DNA of 64,000 bases from Eleusine coracana subsp. coracana (Eukaryota > Streptophyta > Magnoliopsida > Poales > Poaceae), in assembly GCA_032690845.1 (NCBI GenBank), contig CM064427.1, positions 11,667,501 to 11,731,500 on the forward strand, read 5' to 3'. Positions 33,683-44,870 of this stretch are shown here, in pieces (the stretch's first letter is position 1; the number at the start of each line of letters is the position of its first letter). The notes below the pieces were generated by a model, which saw only the letters and a program-made list of their open reading frames with translations, did not search any database and was not told where the DNA came from. The position numbers were made by a program, and so were the translations under genes.

Positions 33683-34895
33683 GTAGCCCTCGAGCGAGTT
33701 GAAGAGTCGTTCGAGGGACTTTGACGTGGGTGTGGGTGGAAGGCACAAAATCATCTGTTGGTTGTCCAGTTTACGTGAGAGAGGTGCGCGCGAGCGCACC
33801 CGACGGATGTAGCCCCTGAGCCGGAGTGGGAGTTTGGTCAAAACTCACGCTTCAGCTTAACACGTTGTGGGAAGGTTAGGTCATTCGTCCGTTGGAGTGC
33901 GCATGAGCGCACCCATCGGGTGTAGCCCCCGAGCCAAAGGATGAGTCCAAACGGACTTGTTCTTTGGCTGTTTGTGTCTGAAGCAATCACGGGGGTGCCG
34001 TGGGACCCGTGTTCCTTGGTTTCTGTCCCCTAGGCCAAACAGACAGTGTAGGGTGTCACAGATGAGGGTTTGCCTGAAGAGGCGAGCCTTGGCACTATCA
34101 GAACGACAGGTTTCTTGTCTCCTTTTGGCGTGCAACACGGAGGGGCATCTTCCGATAGGTCCTAGATTTGTTGCGCATCAAGGGAATCTGAGGTCGGCGC
34201 CTTGCTTTAAGGCGGGCTCCTTTTTTTCTTACGGTGCACTACGGCAACACCGTCGGTGGTGCCGGGTCTTAGTTCCCATGTGGCATGTAAGAGCATCTCG
34301 TGAACTCGCATCGGGTTTGGTGCCCGTGCAAGGAATCCAAGGCTTGGGCCTAGCATGGCAATTTAAGGACACAGCCGGGCGATGTTCTGCTTCATCCCCA
34401 CACCTAGTTTTACACTCCAAGTCGTGAGATGCCTGGGACGAGACTGACTCTCGCTTAATGGTCCGTTGTTCTCATGATAGCCGGATGCGACGATGTCCCT
34501 GGTGATAAGGACAGGAATGGAGACCCGCCAATAGCAAGTCCTCGGCCACCCTCGTGTGGTGGCCCTGTCGGTTGTGGGAAGTTTGGCTCTTCTTCTATTG
34601 TGTCCTCCCCTTGTCAGGGTGAGATGGAGATAATGGGGCCTTCACATGGAAGGTCGCCATGGCTTATTAGGTCCTCTCGTGTTCGTCCTTGGTGACGTCT
34701 GTAGGAGCGAGGTGAAGAAGAGGCACAATTGGTTGTCACAACCGTTCGATAGGTTGGGATGGCTAGCTGCCTCTCTTCGGGGAGATACCAAAGGTCGAGT
34801 CGGAGCGGGACTCAAATGCTACTCCACGATGCCCTCGACCCCTCGGGGGTCGGTGTATTGGCCGCTAAGTAGGCCCATCGCTCGTGCCCCTTGCT
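33683..34895 (-). other. E5 3' non-coding region with polypurine tract and tract-like repeats
   Basis: No coding domain. The polypurine tract (minus TCGCTCGAGGGCTAC, 33683-33697) touches the LTR. Two similar motifs, GGCTCAGGGGCTACA and GGCTCGGGGGCTACA (minus), lie at about 33808-33822 and 33921-33935 inside a diverged direct repeat (GCGC-GAGCGCACCC). The ORFs 33957-34427 and 34646-34945 show no known product. Confidence 0.6.
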
Positions 34896-35738
34896 CTATT
34901 CGTGCTCTAGGCGGCTGTCGAACCCTCTCGTGGCGCCAGCCTTAGAACCTTGGCAAAGAGTAGTGAGTGTGACCCTGTCGTTGGGTCTCGTTTGGCGATG
35001 TCGGCGCTCGTGTCCCCGCTCGATGTGGATGGATCGGTCGATTGGCCATTTTGACTTTTTTGTTTTCTCCTTCCGCGTCCTGTTCGTGAGACGGAGGATA
35101 GAGCCGGGCCATGTCCGCATGAGCGATCCATCGAAGTACATGACCCAGTATTCCTGATCGACGGGAGCGGGCGGGAGTTGCGCCTCGGTCCACTCTGCCA
35201 CGAAGTCAACGAGGACCTTGGACTTGATGGCCATTTGGGGCTGGTATGTGACGTCGTGCCCCATCAATTCGAGCGCCCACTTGGCCACCTTGCCCGCCGA
35301 ATCCCTATTCTGTATAATCCCTCGGAGAGGAAAGGAACTCACAATATGAATCGGGTGGGAGTCGAAGTAGTGCCGGAGCTTGCGCCTTGCCACCATCACC
35401 GCGTAGAGGATCTTGAGGATCTGGGGGTACCTGGTCTTTGAGGCGGACAAGACCTCGCTGTCGTAGTAGATGGGGTGTTGGACTTTGAGGGTGTGTCCCT
35501 CTCTTTCTCACTCGACTACATGCGCCGAGCTTACGACCTGAGTTGTCGCTGCTATGTACAGCAACAGTACCTCTCTCGGGACCAGGGGTTTTAGTACGGG
35601 TGCACCGCTCAGAATGTGCTTGACGTCGTTGAGGGCGGACTGCGCCTCGGGGGTCCACTTGAACCGGTCGGACTTCTTTAGAAGCCTATACAGCGGGAGC
35701 AGCCTCTTGCCGAGGCGCGAGATGAAGCGGCTCAACAC
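34896..35738 (-). pseudogene. RNase H of E5 and stub of the second RNase H
   Basis: From 35738: the RT thumb LSRFISRLGKRLLPLYRLLKK, then FKWTPEAQSALNDVK and LYIAATTQVVSS, a stop and frameshift near 35508, then KTRYPQILKILYAVMVARRK and LVDFVAEWTEAQLPP, ending in YWVMYFDGSLM, the first strand of the archaeal-type RNase H with its Asp. Homology ends at about 35125; the following reading is unrelated. The deletion removes the rest of pol. Confidence 0.82.
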
Positions 35739-35834
35739 CGCCAGACAGCCCGTGTGCTGTTGCAGCCCTTTGAGGTTCTGGACCGGTCCTATCCGTTCGA
35801 TCCCACATATTTTCTTGGGATTGGCCTCGATGCC

Positions 35835-36338
35835 TCATTGGGAGACGATGAACCCGACGAGCATACCCCTCGGGACCCCGAAAACGCACTTCTCAGGGTT
35901 GAGTTTGACGTCGTTTGCATGCAGTTCGGCAAAGACAAGCTTGAGTTCAGCTACGAGGGTGTCTGCCTTTTTGGACCTGACGACAATGTCGTCCACATAG
36001 GCTTCCATCATGTGGCCGATCAAATGATCGAAGCAGCATTGCACGCAACGCTAAAATGTCACACCGGTGTTTTTGAGCCAGAAGGGCATCGTTACGTAGC
36101 AGTAGGAGCCGAACGGCATGATGAAAGATGCCGCAAGCTGGTTGGATTCTTTCATCGTGATCTGGTGGTAGCCCGAGTAGGCATCTAGGAAGCAGAGAGT
36201 CTTGCATCCCGCCGTTGAGTCAACTATCTGGTCTTTCGGACATGCCTTATTTAGGCTTGTATAGTTAACACACACTCTACATTTCCCATTCTTTTTTCGT
36301 ACAAGAACAGGATTAGCTAACCATTCAGGATGATACAC
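35835..36338 (-). pseudogene. Reverse transcriptase of E5
   Basis: From 36338: EWLANPVLVRKKNGKCRVCV, YTSLNKACPKD joined directly to QIVDST (about seven residues usually found between them are missing), FLDAYSGYHQI (first Asp), MPFWLKNTGVTF and a stop. It continues in another piece with MMEAYVDDIVVRSKKADTL (both catalytic Asp intact) and LNPEKCVFGVPRG. The small in-frame loss and the stops make it inactive. Confidence 0.87.
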
Positions 36339-36560
36339 CTCCTTGATGAACCCGGCCGCCTTCAGCTTCGCGATATCCTCTCCGATTGCCCTGTGTTACT
36401 CCTTGTCGAAGCGGCGCAGACGTTGCTTCACTGACTTGGAGCCCAGCCTGATGTTCAAGGAGTGCTCGGTGACTTCCCTCGGTATGCCTGGCATGTCAGC
36501 GGGTCTCCACGCAAAAACGTCGGAGTTAGCACGGAGAAAGTCGACGAGCGGGCTTTCCTA

Positions 36561-37346
36561 TTAGGGGGTAAGGGATGCCCCCACTCTCACCATCTTCTCC
36601 TTGTCGCCCTCGGGGTCGATTTGCACCTCCCTAGTGTCCTCCGCAGGCTTGAACGAGGCGTTCTTGTGAGAGGTGTCGGGGGCCTCCACCTCGAGGTGGG
36701 TGCGGATAGCCTCGAGCTCCCCGACAGAGGCCACCGTAACCGCCGTGAGATCGTCGTTCTCTGTCTTGCATTGGAAGGCGTGTTGAAGGGACACGTTAAT
36801 GGTGGTGACCCCTTTAGGGTCCAACATCTTGAGCTTCAAGTAGGTGTAGTTGGGTATGGCCATGAATTTGGCGTAACACGGACGTCCCAAGAGAGCGTGA
36901 TACACTCCCGGTAAGTCGACAACCTCGAAGACGATGGTCTCGGTCCTGAAGTTGGATGGGGTCCCGAACGTCACAGGTAGGCTGATCCGCCCGAGGGGCA
37001 TGGCCTGTCGCCTCGGGACGATCCCGTGGAAGGGTGCACCAGCTGGCTGAAGGCGCGTTCGGTCGACCCTGAACAGGTCGAGTTTGTCGGCATACGAAAT
37101 GTTGATGCAGCTGCCCCCGTTCATCATCACCTTGGTGAGGCGGACCTCGGCGATGATGGGGTTGACCACGAGCGGGTATTGACCTGGTCGTGGTACGTTT
37201 GTGGGGTGATCCGACCGATCAAATGTGATCGGCAAATCCAACCACTTGAGGAAAGCCAACGTGGCGGGTTCTGGAACAAAAACCGTGCGCCGCTTGATTT
37301 TGGCGGTGCATCGACTCCCTCGAGACTCGGGCCCAGTGAAAATCAT
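36561..37346 (-). pseudogene. Protease region of E5, catalytic Asp changed
   Basis: A 261-codon open stretch. The segment MIFTGPESRGSRCTAKIKRR marks the Gag-protease junction of Tat elements. The active site reads MMNGGSCINI where DGGS is normal, so the catalytic Asp is Asn. VYHALLGRPCYAKF follows as the flap/C-terminal block. The frame is intact, so loss of the active-site residue is the clearest lesion here. Confidence 0.8.
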
Positions 37347-37525
37347 ATGGCCTGCCTTCAGCTTAGGGAACGGTGGCCCCTTCGGCTCGTCGTCTCCGTC
37401 CGCGAGGTCTGGGCCCCCGGTTCCGACGCCTTTCTTGGGACCCCCTTCTTCGCCTCCTCTCGGATGAATTTCTTCATCATGTTGCAGTACTTAAGGAGGT
37501 GCTCGATAGGGAACCCATGGTTAGG

Positions 37526-39163
37526 TCATGGATTGTTCCACTTCTTTTCAAAGTGGTTCGGCGCCTCCCCTACCACCGGCCTCGGCGGCTTGCGCTCGGT
37601 GCCGACCACGACGGGGCCGCGCCCTGCTCGTAGCTTGTTCTTCTTTTTCTTCGAGCGGTCGGAGGCACCGTCGCCGGCTCCTTCCTCCTGCTTGCCCTTG
37701 CCTTTGCTCTCTGACGTACGCTGAAGTACCACTCCCACGCACTCTTCGCCAGAGGCGAAGCTTGTGGCGATGTCTAGGAGCTCGTGGGCTATGCGCGGAC
37801 CTCTTCGACCCAGCTCATCAATGAGCTGTTCTGACGTTGTGCCTAAGATTTAGGCTCCAACGATGTCTGCGTCGCCCATGTTGGGTAGCTCATTGCACTT
37901 CTTGCTGAAACACCGGATGTAGTCTCAGAGGGACTCATGAGCTTTCTGCCGACAGTTTTGAGGTCCCAGGGGTTGCCCGACTGGAAGTAGGTCCCTTGGA
38001 AGTTCCCGACGAAAATATCCCTCAAGTCGCCCCAGTCGTAGATTTGACCCTTTGGGAGGCGCTCAAGCCAAGCACGGGCCGAGTCGGCGAGATACAGCGG
38101 GAGCTTGCGGATGATGGCGAGGTCATCGATGCTCCCCCCCCCCCCCCCCCAGCTTGGCATGCAAGGCGGTAATCCTCGAGCCAAAGGCCAGGGTCTGTCT
38201 CGCCCGCGTACTTGGTGATGGTCACAGGTGCCCAGAAGCGCTGAGCGAACTCGGCGGTGCGGATTCGCGAGCTGAAGACCCGCGGCCCAGGAGGGCTCAG
38301 GCGCTGGCTCCGCTCCTCATCGGTGTCGTTGTACCGGCCTTCGCGGCGTGGTTGACGACCTCTTTCCTGGTTCCACCGCTCTTTCTTAGGTGCGCCTCCA
38401 GCCGGGTCTGGCTGCTGACTGGATTGGGCGACGCACCATTGCGAGCTCGCCGCTTCGAGATCGGCGGCCTTGGCTAGCAGAGCCATGACTTCTCACTGGG
38501 CCTGTTGGGCCTCGGCATTGCAGACTCAGGGAGAGTACTGAGCAGGGCGACAGCTGCCGCTATGTTTTGTCCCGCGCGCGCATACTGTGGGGGCCCTTGA
38601 TCGTCGGTGATGATGCGCTGAAGGACATCACGGGCCATGGCGCGAGCGCATCTGCCCGTGCCAGGATGGGCTAGCTTGCGGTCTATCTCTTTGTTCTCAT
38701 CCTCGAGCTTGCATCGAGTCTCTTCTAGCTCCGTCCGCCTTGCCCTCAACCGTTGTTGAAGGTCGTCCGGGCAGGGCTGGGTCTGCGGGTTCCCGGCCGT
38801 AGCGACGGGAATATTGATGAGGGTTTCCCCTCCTCCCTTACCCGTCATCGGGTTTCCCTAGGCGGGGGTCCCGGGATACACCGTCGCTCCGGCAGCCGAA
38901 GTCCCGGCACCCCCCGTGGCTGAGGCGAATGCAAGCCACACCATGTTGCACCCTTATGGGGTGCCGCAGCTTTCCACATAGCTTCCGAACTCAGAGCTGG
39001 AGTCTCCCACTAACCCCACGTCGAGGAGGTCGAAGAGGGACTTGTCCGGACACTCGATCACGCCGACAAAGCCGAAACCCGCAAAGGCGAGAACCGCGAG
39101 TTGCACGGTCGCGTCTTGGAAACGCCCTATGGCGTTCCGTAAGGTGCAAGGGTAGCCCTGCAA
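37526..39163 (-). pseudogene. Gag of E5, broken at a poly-C run
   Basis: The upstream frame includes MTGKGGGETLINIPVATAG and a coiled-coil stretch (ELEETRCKLEDENKEIDRKL). The gag domain follows: ITKYAGETDPGLWLEDYRL, then a frameshift at a 17-base C run (38134-38150), then LPLYLADSARAWLERLPKGQ and WGDLRDIFVGNFQGTY. The C-terminal part is Lys/Arg-rich (RSKKKKNK) with NHFEKKW. The stretch 38849-39163 is in the same frame as the 38848 ORF but has stops. Confidence 0.78.
38134..38150. repeat. Poly-C tract that breaks E5 gag
   Basis: Seventeen C between GAT-GCT and AGCTTGG. The gag frame changes across it (38486-38022 frame to 38184-37843 frame). Confidence 0.85.
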
Positions 39164-39660
39164 AGCGGTTCTGGTGAGTCCGTTCTAGGGGAGGGGCTCT
39201 TCTTCGAGAAGTTGTCCATGGATGTTCGCCAGCGCGAACGAGAAGTGCCGGAGGTCTTCTGGATCGGGCGTAGGGCCCAAGTAACGCTCCAGATGGAGCA
39301 GTCCGTGGCAAGCAGCCTGGCTGGTTCGAGTCGGACCACACGCATCGCCATATCGATGACTGTGACGGCCGCCACGATAGGGTCCGCGAGCGACTCGTCG
39401 ACGAGTCACCACGTCCCGTCTCCTGCGACTACGGAGTCGAGCGTGTCGTTCGCGTCCTCCAGCCACCACGGACGCATCGCCACAGGGGCGGGCGGTTGGG
39501 CTGCGGGCAACGAAGACGTCGGAATGCTGACACATAGCAGCTTCCGGTCTGCAGTGGCAACGAACTCCAGGCTGCCGAAGAACATGCTGCTACCGGGAGC
39601 CCAAAAGGTGGAAGAAGTGGCCATTCGAACTGGGAAGTGGTGAAGCAAAGCGCGCAGGGC
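39164..39660 (-). other. E5 5' leader
   Basis: Lies between the primer site and the first gag codons. Minus- and plus-strand ORFs (39127-39755, 39212-39643) overlap here, but I recognise no domain. It is treated as untranslated leader. Confidence 0.5.
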
Positions 39661-39678
39661 CCCTTCCTGGCGCGCCAA
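39661..39678 (-). other. Primer binding site of E5
   Basis: On the minus strand TTGGCGCGCCAGGAAGGG directly follows the LTR end ACATCGACA. This kind of site is common in Tat-like grass elements. I do not assign the tRNA with certainty. Confidence 0.75.
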
Positions 39679-39679
39679 C

Positions 39680-40003
39680 TGTCGATGTTTAGATCACCGA
39701 CGAGTAGAATTTGTTCACAGGGGTGCGCGCTTCGGGTTCGGTGATGGCTAAGCAAGAGGACACGGGGGATTATACTGGTTCGGGGAAGCCCCCCACGTCC
39801 AGTTCTCGGGCCTGCTCGTGTTACTTGCTCCGGTGAGGGGGTACAACGGTGGTGAGAGAGGAGAGTGCTCCAAGTCTCGAGTGCGAGCTGTGTGTGTGTG
39901 TGTTTTTTCTATTGTTATGTGGTGGTTTTCCTTGTCTATATCTCTGTCCCCTTTGAGAAGAGAGTGGGTCTCGCTTTTATACTTCAAGGGGAAGGGTCCA
40001 GTT

Positions 40004-40038
<35 letters not shown>

Positions 40039-41145
40039 AAGATTTCTACACGTGTTGAGTTGGTGGAGGCATGCCGAAGAAGGCGAAGCCCCTAGTTGGT
40101 GGCATGGTCTTCGATCTGTGCGGGCCCTATCATCCTGGTCTTGTGTCAGAGGGGCGGTACTACGTCCGAGCGTGCCCCCGTTCTCCGTCGTCGAGTCGAG
40201 TCTCCCCGTGTTCCTGTAGTTGGCGTGTTCTGCCATGTGCGGGGAGGTGTAGCATGGGCTTAGTCACATCATTCAAGCAAGGTTCAATCTTGCCGTCCCT
40301 CAAGCCGTCCGGCACCATCATCATTAGGCTTGTCATCGCACAATGGCAGTGCAGCGAGCCTTGCCACGCCTGCCACCGTCAGCAGGCGCTGGTGCTGATG
40401 AGGGGGGCAGGTATCTAAAGGGATTTGACTCCTCGATACTTTGTTAGCATAGTCGTCATGGCATTTAAGGCCGGGTGGTTGGCAGTTGTTGACCGTTGGC
40501 TCGCTCGACCCCCTCCATCGGGGGTCGTTGTGTCGGGTTGCATTTGTCCAGGCCACCATGGCATTGGAATCCGTACCGTCTGGACAAGGCAATCGAGCTT
40601 CTCCATTCCGCCACTCCTGGCCTGGCCGAGGTTTCCTCAACCCGTTCTGTCCGGGCTTGGGTCCCACTGATAGGGGTTGACAGAGGTGGAGTTTGCAGTA
40701 TGATTCCGGGGGGGGGGGGGGGGGGCACACTATTGTCACTACAGTGGTGGCAGTAGGGCATCAGTCCTTGCCTCGGGGTGGATAGGCTCGGGTTAATGGC
40801 TGAGTCATCTGCTTGGAAGTACAAGCCGCGCACGCGCTCCATCAGGCGAAGCGATCTGCCCTCTGCCCCCTTTCGAGGGGTCGAGAGGGGCGTAGCGAAT
40901 CCCTGACCCCCATCGAGGGGTCGAGCGGGGCGCGATGGGCCCTTGTCCACTCGGGGGTTGAGCGGGCCGGGGTAGAAGTGCGGCTTTTGCGGCTAAGGCC
41001 TGACTGCCGTGGGGATGCTTCCCGTGGGGGCCCACACTGGCGATGCCTTGGTGGCGATCCTGCAGGCCCCTTTGAGTCCTTTTGAGTCTGACACGTGTGA
41101 GCCCTTAGGAGGTGCCACTTGGCACCCCAGTATTTACCCTCGACA
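39680..41145 (-). mobile_element. E5 5' LTR
   Basis: 1466 bp, collinear with 32248-33682. Differences include a short (TG)n (39890-39903), an (AC)n(GA)n run (40003-40038) where the partner has only GA, and an 18-base G run at 40708-40725 where the partner (near 33252) has GGGGGAGG. All ORFs inside (39748-41085) are shadows. Confidence 0.9.
40708..40725. repeat. Poly-G tract in the E5 5' LTR
   Basis: Eighteen G, against a short G-rich segment in the sister LTR, so it expanded within this LTR or is a sequence error. Confidence 0.85.
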
Positions 41146-42661
41146 CTACTAGATCCTAGCAATCATTGCAACCTAACAATTCTAGTAGGCCAAGACCCTA
41201 AACATACTTGTGTTCATGATGAAAGCAAGCGTGGAAGCCAAACGCACTAGCCTATGCAAGACACAATTCAACCTAATTACTAGAGCACACAATTGCAGAA
41301 TAGTAAAGAGGGGGTCAAGGAATGCTCATGATTTTTTTCCCGAGGTCTCTAAAGGATGGCGCCTTCCCCTACTCCTTGTTAGACCACTCCTGCAGGAGTG
41401 TTGGTCCCCCTCATCACCAATGTGGAGTTCTCGCCCACGAGCCCGCAATCACTCCCGGAGTGAAGACATGGTGTGCGTCACTGCTGCCACCAAGGTACAA
41501 GCTCATCTCCTGTGAGAACTTGCCGGACTCCTCGAGCCGACACGGGTGCTCACTAGCGATGCCCCTTTCACCGGCGGGCTCAAACTCGGTACAAACGTGT
41601 GATGGACTTCACAACCAATCACGATAGGGTCGATCACCGACACCTAATCGGTCCAGGTCTCACCATAGACCAAGAGTAACAATCTAGATCACACACTCAA
41701 AGACATTCTAGATGTGCATGAATGCTCAACTTACTCTCCTCTTTTCCTCTTAGATCTCACCAAATGCTCCAAGCAATTCCACTAGCCAAGAGTCGTCACC
41801 AAGACCCAAGCAACGAGGTTATATAGGCTTCCAACCTCCAACTAGTCGTTGCTCCACGAGATCACCTTTCTGGACGTACTAATTGAACTGTCCGATCTCT
41901 ACCTGACCGGACCATCCGGTCACTTCTGTAATGGCTCACAGAGCCGTTGGCACTCTTGTCCTAGATGATCTCCTGTACTGACTCGACCATCCGGCCAGCT
42001 GACTAAACCGTCCGGTCACTTTGTGTCCTATGAATCTAGGGAGCTCCAGTTCGCTTCCTCTCTCTCCTGAGCCTCAGCCCTACTGATCGGACCGTCCGGT
42101 CACTAGACCATACCGTCCGGTCTCTAGGGTTTCTAGACTTGACACATTCCTCGCAGACTCCTCACTGATCTCTTAGTGATCGTACAGTCCGGTCTCCACT
42201 GACCCCTCTGTCCAGTATCTACGTCCAGAAGCTGAAACTCCTCGTCCTCACTTGACTTCGTCTCCTGGTTTCTCCGAACAGCTCAATGACTTGTCCACTA
42301 TCACCTAGTGCATGTTATTTCACTGAGCATCCATGCACATCACCAACTAGTGTGACCTAAGAGACATGACCTAGACCCCCTTGATAGTCTAGTTTTTCCT
42401 ATGCACTGAAAGCCCTAACAATTAGACAAGTGTTCCCAACACTTACTCCATAGCTTGTCCTTAGCATTGATCCATCTAAAATAACCCTTGGACTCCATCA
42501 TGCTCACAAGCCTCCCTGCTTGTGGTTATTGTCATCCATTGTCAAGGCTGCCATCATCCTTATGATTTATAGTAGATTTTAGAGTTGATTCCTGCATAGA
42601 CAACACTCATGTAGATATTAGCCCACAATTTCATAGTTGTCATCTATCACCAAAATATTCA

Positions 42662-44303
42662 TGCCTTGGGGATCCAATCATCAATGGTCATGAATCTTAC
42701 AAGTTCATCTCTTTCTCGCTGCAAATTGACAAGTTTGCCCTCAAGGTTGGCTGATTTGGAGATTGAAGTCGTGTTCTTGTTCTTCTCTTCTTCGGCATTC
42801 TTGTCAGCTACCTCTACCTAAATTGTTTGCAGTGATCGATGTTCAATGCGAGCCTGGGCTTCCAATACTTGAAGTTGATGGAATTCAATAAATGACATCG
42901 GCTGTAATACTAAAACGAGACCAAAGGGCAGGTTATCTTTCATCTCGAGGTACCTTGCTCTGATTGGGCCGGCATCCAAAACTAGATTCTCAATGGGGAT
43001 GTCGAGTCGATGATGGATATCCTGTAAAGCAGCTTGAACTTCTGGAGGCAAGTATATTGAAGAAGTACACCTGGAGATTTGGGCCTAGGAAGGAAACGAG
43101 GAAGTTGTTAAGAAGATGGCAGTCAAATATACATCATTGAGACAAGAAGGATTAATTCTTACTGTTGTTTCTGGAGTTGATGAGGGCATCAGGGCATCGT
43201 GGCCAGGAGTCGATGAAGGCGTCAGAATATCCAAAGGTTCAAGAATATGTGCACTGATGGCAGATGACCGGAACTCCTGACAACACAGAGGGTTAAGAGT
43301 TGAAAAAGAAAATAGTCGAGATGTAAATTAAAGAATAATACCTGTGGGTCAACCCAAGGAATAAAAGTCAGAGATGGTGAAGGAGCATGTATTGTCTCAT
43401 TGTTTTCTTCTCTAGAGACTGCGGTATCGATGAGAGCGGAGTCGATGCGAGCAGTGTGGTCTGAATGATGATCAGATATAGTGGTACTGCTACATTGATT
43501 CCCTGAGTCATTAATGATCTCCTAAGAAAAGAAAATTAAGTGAGTGATGTATTGTTAAGGACGTGTGAAACAAGTGCATTTTTACAATGGCCACTAATGA
43601 CGAAGGTTGTTATATCGGCTCGGGTACGATCGCTAGTTTTTATATCAATGGCGCAGTACCTAGAGCCGATGGATCTGTTGTCGATGGTGTGATGGAAGTC
43701 GATGGCAATGTCTGAAAGATAAAAGTCTCATTAAGTTGAGAATTGACGAAGATAATTTGGATACAAGGTTATTACCTGCGCAACTTGGGCAAGACTAGTA
43801 GCAACTTCTTGGGCTACTTCTTGAATGATAGCCAAAGTTGATGCAACGGTCTGTTAAATAAAAGAAAGATTTGAGATAATAAAATTATGGAGAATTTTAA
43901 AAGAATTGTTACCTGAGTTGTTGATGTAGGATCGGTTAAAGTTGGTGGAACTAGTGAAGGGGTTGTGATCCTGACATGCTTCTGCTGCTCGGCTACCTGA
44001 GTCGATTGGGCTTCAGTGTCGGCTTTCCTATTTGCTGGCTTCTTCCTCACAGTCTTGTAGGTAGGTTTCAAGCCTCGACCGCTAAGGAGTTGAGCAGGAG
44101 TCAGGGCGTCACAGCCGATCATCATGTTGCATGCCGTTCGACAATAGCTGATCAGTCTCCCGCTGTTGCTCACGGTTGGAGGGATTATGGCTGGGTCCAG
44201 CATGATGAAGAAATTGATTATTAAGAGTCAATGAGAATACAAATGTGAAGTATACAAAATGTGAATAAGCTTAGTGTGTCCTCAACACCGATGAGATGCC
44301 TAC
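42662..44303 (-). pseudogene. PMD-like ORF copy 2, C-terminal part
   Basis: Minus-strand pieces: 44203-43814 (AIIPPTVSNSGRLISYCRTA, LLSGRGLKPTYKTVRKKPA) align with copy 1 at 23915-23554. Farther on come 43051-42818 and a coiled-coil end (EEEKNKNTTSISKSANLEGK, LQRERDELVRFM) ending WIPKA. The stop after that Ala is the TGA formed by the first bases of the E6 LTR at 42661. In-frame stops and intron-like gaps separate the pieces. It continues on the other side of the Athila-like insertion at 55791. Confidence 0.6.
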
Positions 44304-44870
44304 TGTTGACTTTTGCTAAGCCATACTAATAAATCATCGCTGGCAAGGTGCCATAAATGCTTCATTAATATGTCCTAGAACCAATAAGGTAAAATCCGCA
44401 AGCGCACGAAAAATACCGTTGTAGCATTTCACCCGGAAATATTCAGGGTATCGTATTTGTTTATCCCAAAGGAAGGTAATGAATAAGATGGCTTACTTAT
44501 GCACATATTTACATTGCGAATTGATAAGGATCATCTAACCACGGCAGGCAAGCAATGGATAATGACGAGGTAGTATGACACACAGAAGATTCTATCTCAA
44601 ATATATATAAATAAATAAAGCCAAGTGGAGAAAGAACTAAGCTGAGCTACTCCTACAGTACTTTCATATACAGTTCTATAGCCTAAGTTCTATACACAGA
44701 CATGCTTATACTCAGGTTCAACAGTTATTAACATAACACTTCAGGCACGGACCTACCCCTGCATCCACAGGCAACTTCCGCTAAGAGCCTACGCACTAGC
44801 CTAGCGTGGAGGAGTTCAAAGGACGGACAGGGCTGTCACCACCTGCCGCCTACCTCAGCTAACCGGTAGA

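Larger units (their letters stand above)
32248..41145 (-). mobile_element. E5, Tat-like Ty3/gypsy element lacking integrase
   Basis: Complete-ended element: LTRs 32248-33682 and 39680-41145, both starting TGTCGATGTTTA, flanked by the target duplication CTACT (32243-32247 and 41146-41150). On the minus strand: primer site at 39678, gag, protease, RT, RNase H, the first codons of a second RNase H, then a non-coding 3' region and polypurine tract. Integrase and most of the second RNase H are deleted. In the first ~100 aligned bases the LTRs differ at about six positions by eye. Confidence 0.9.
29720..42661 (-). mobile_element. E6, truncated Sirevirus-type Ty1/copia element
   Basis: On the minus strand: 5' LTR (42661 to 32163, interrupted by E5), primer site, gag (about 32110 to 30371), then non-coding remnant sequence to 29720. 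Protease, integrase, RT and the 3' LTR are missing. The gag type (CCHC knuckle followed by a long charged coiled-coil part) is typical of Sireviruses. At 42661/42662 the LTR start abuts the PMD ORF copy 2, so E6 inserted into that ORF or was joined to it later. Confidence 0.75.
32163..42661 (-). mobile_element. E6 5' LTR, split by E5
   Basis: Pieces 32163-32247 and 41151-42661 together make an LTR of about 1.6 kb; the E5 insertion sits near its 3' end. On the minus strand it starts TGAATATTTTGGTGATAGATG at 42661. A TATA-like CCTATATAACC lies at about 41817-41827, and at least six CCGGNCNNTCCGGTCAC-type palindromes lie at 41904-42195, just upstream of it. ORFs at 41210-41627 are shadows. Confidence 0.7.

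Noticed and set aside
37026..37724. 232-codon plus-strand ORF over E5 gag/protease
   Set aside because: It is the antisense of well-supported gag and protease frames; GC-rich codon bias creates the open mirror frame.
39818..40219. Cys/Val-rich and Arg/Glu-rich ORFs around 39818-40219 and 32386-32670
   Set aside because: They are translations of TG, AC and GA microsatellites in the E5 LTRs.
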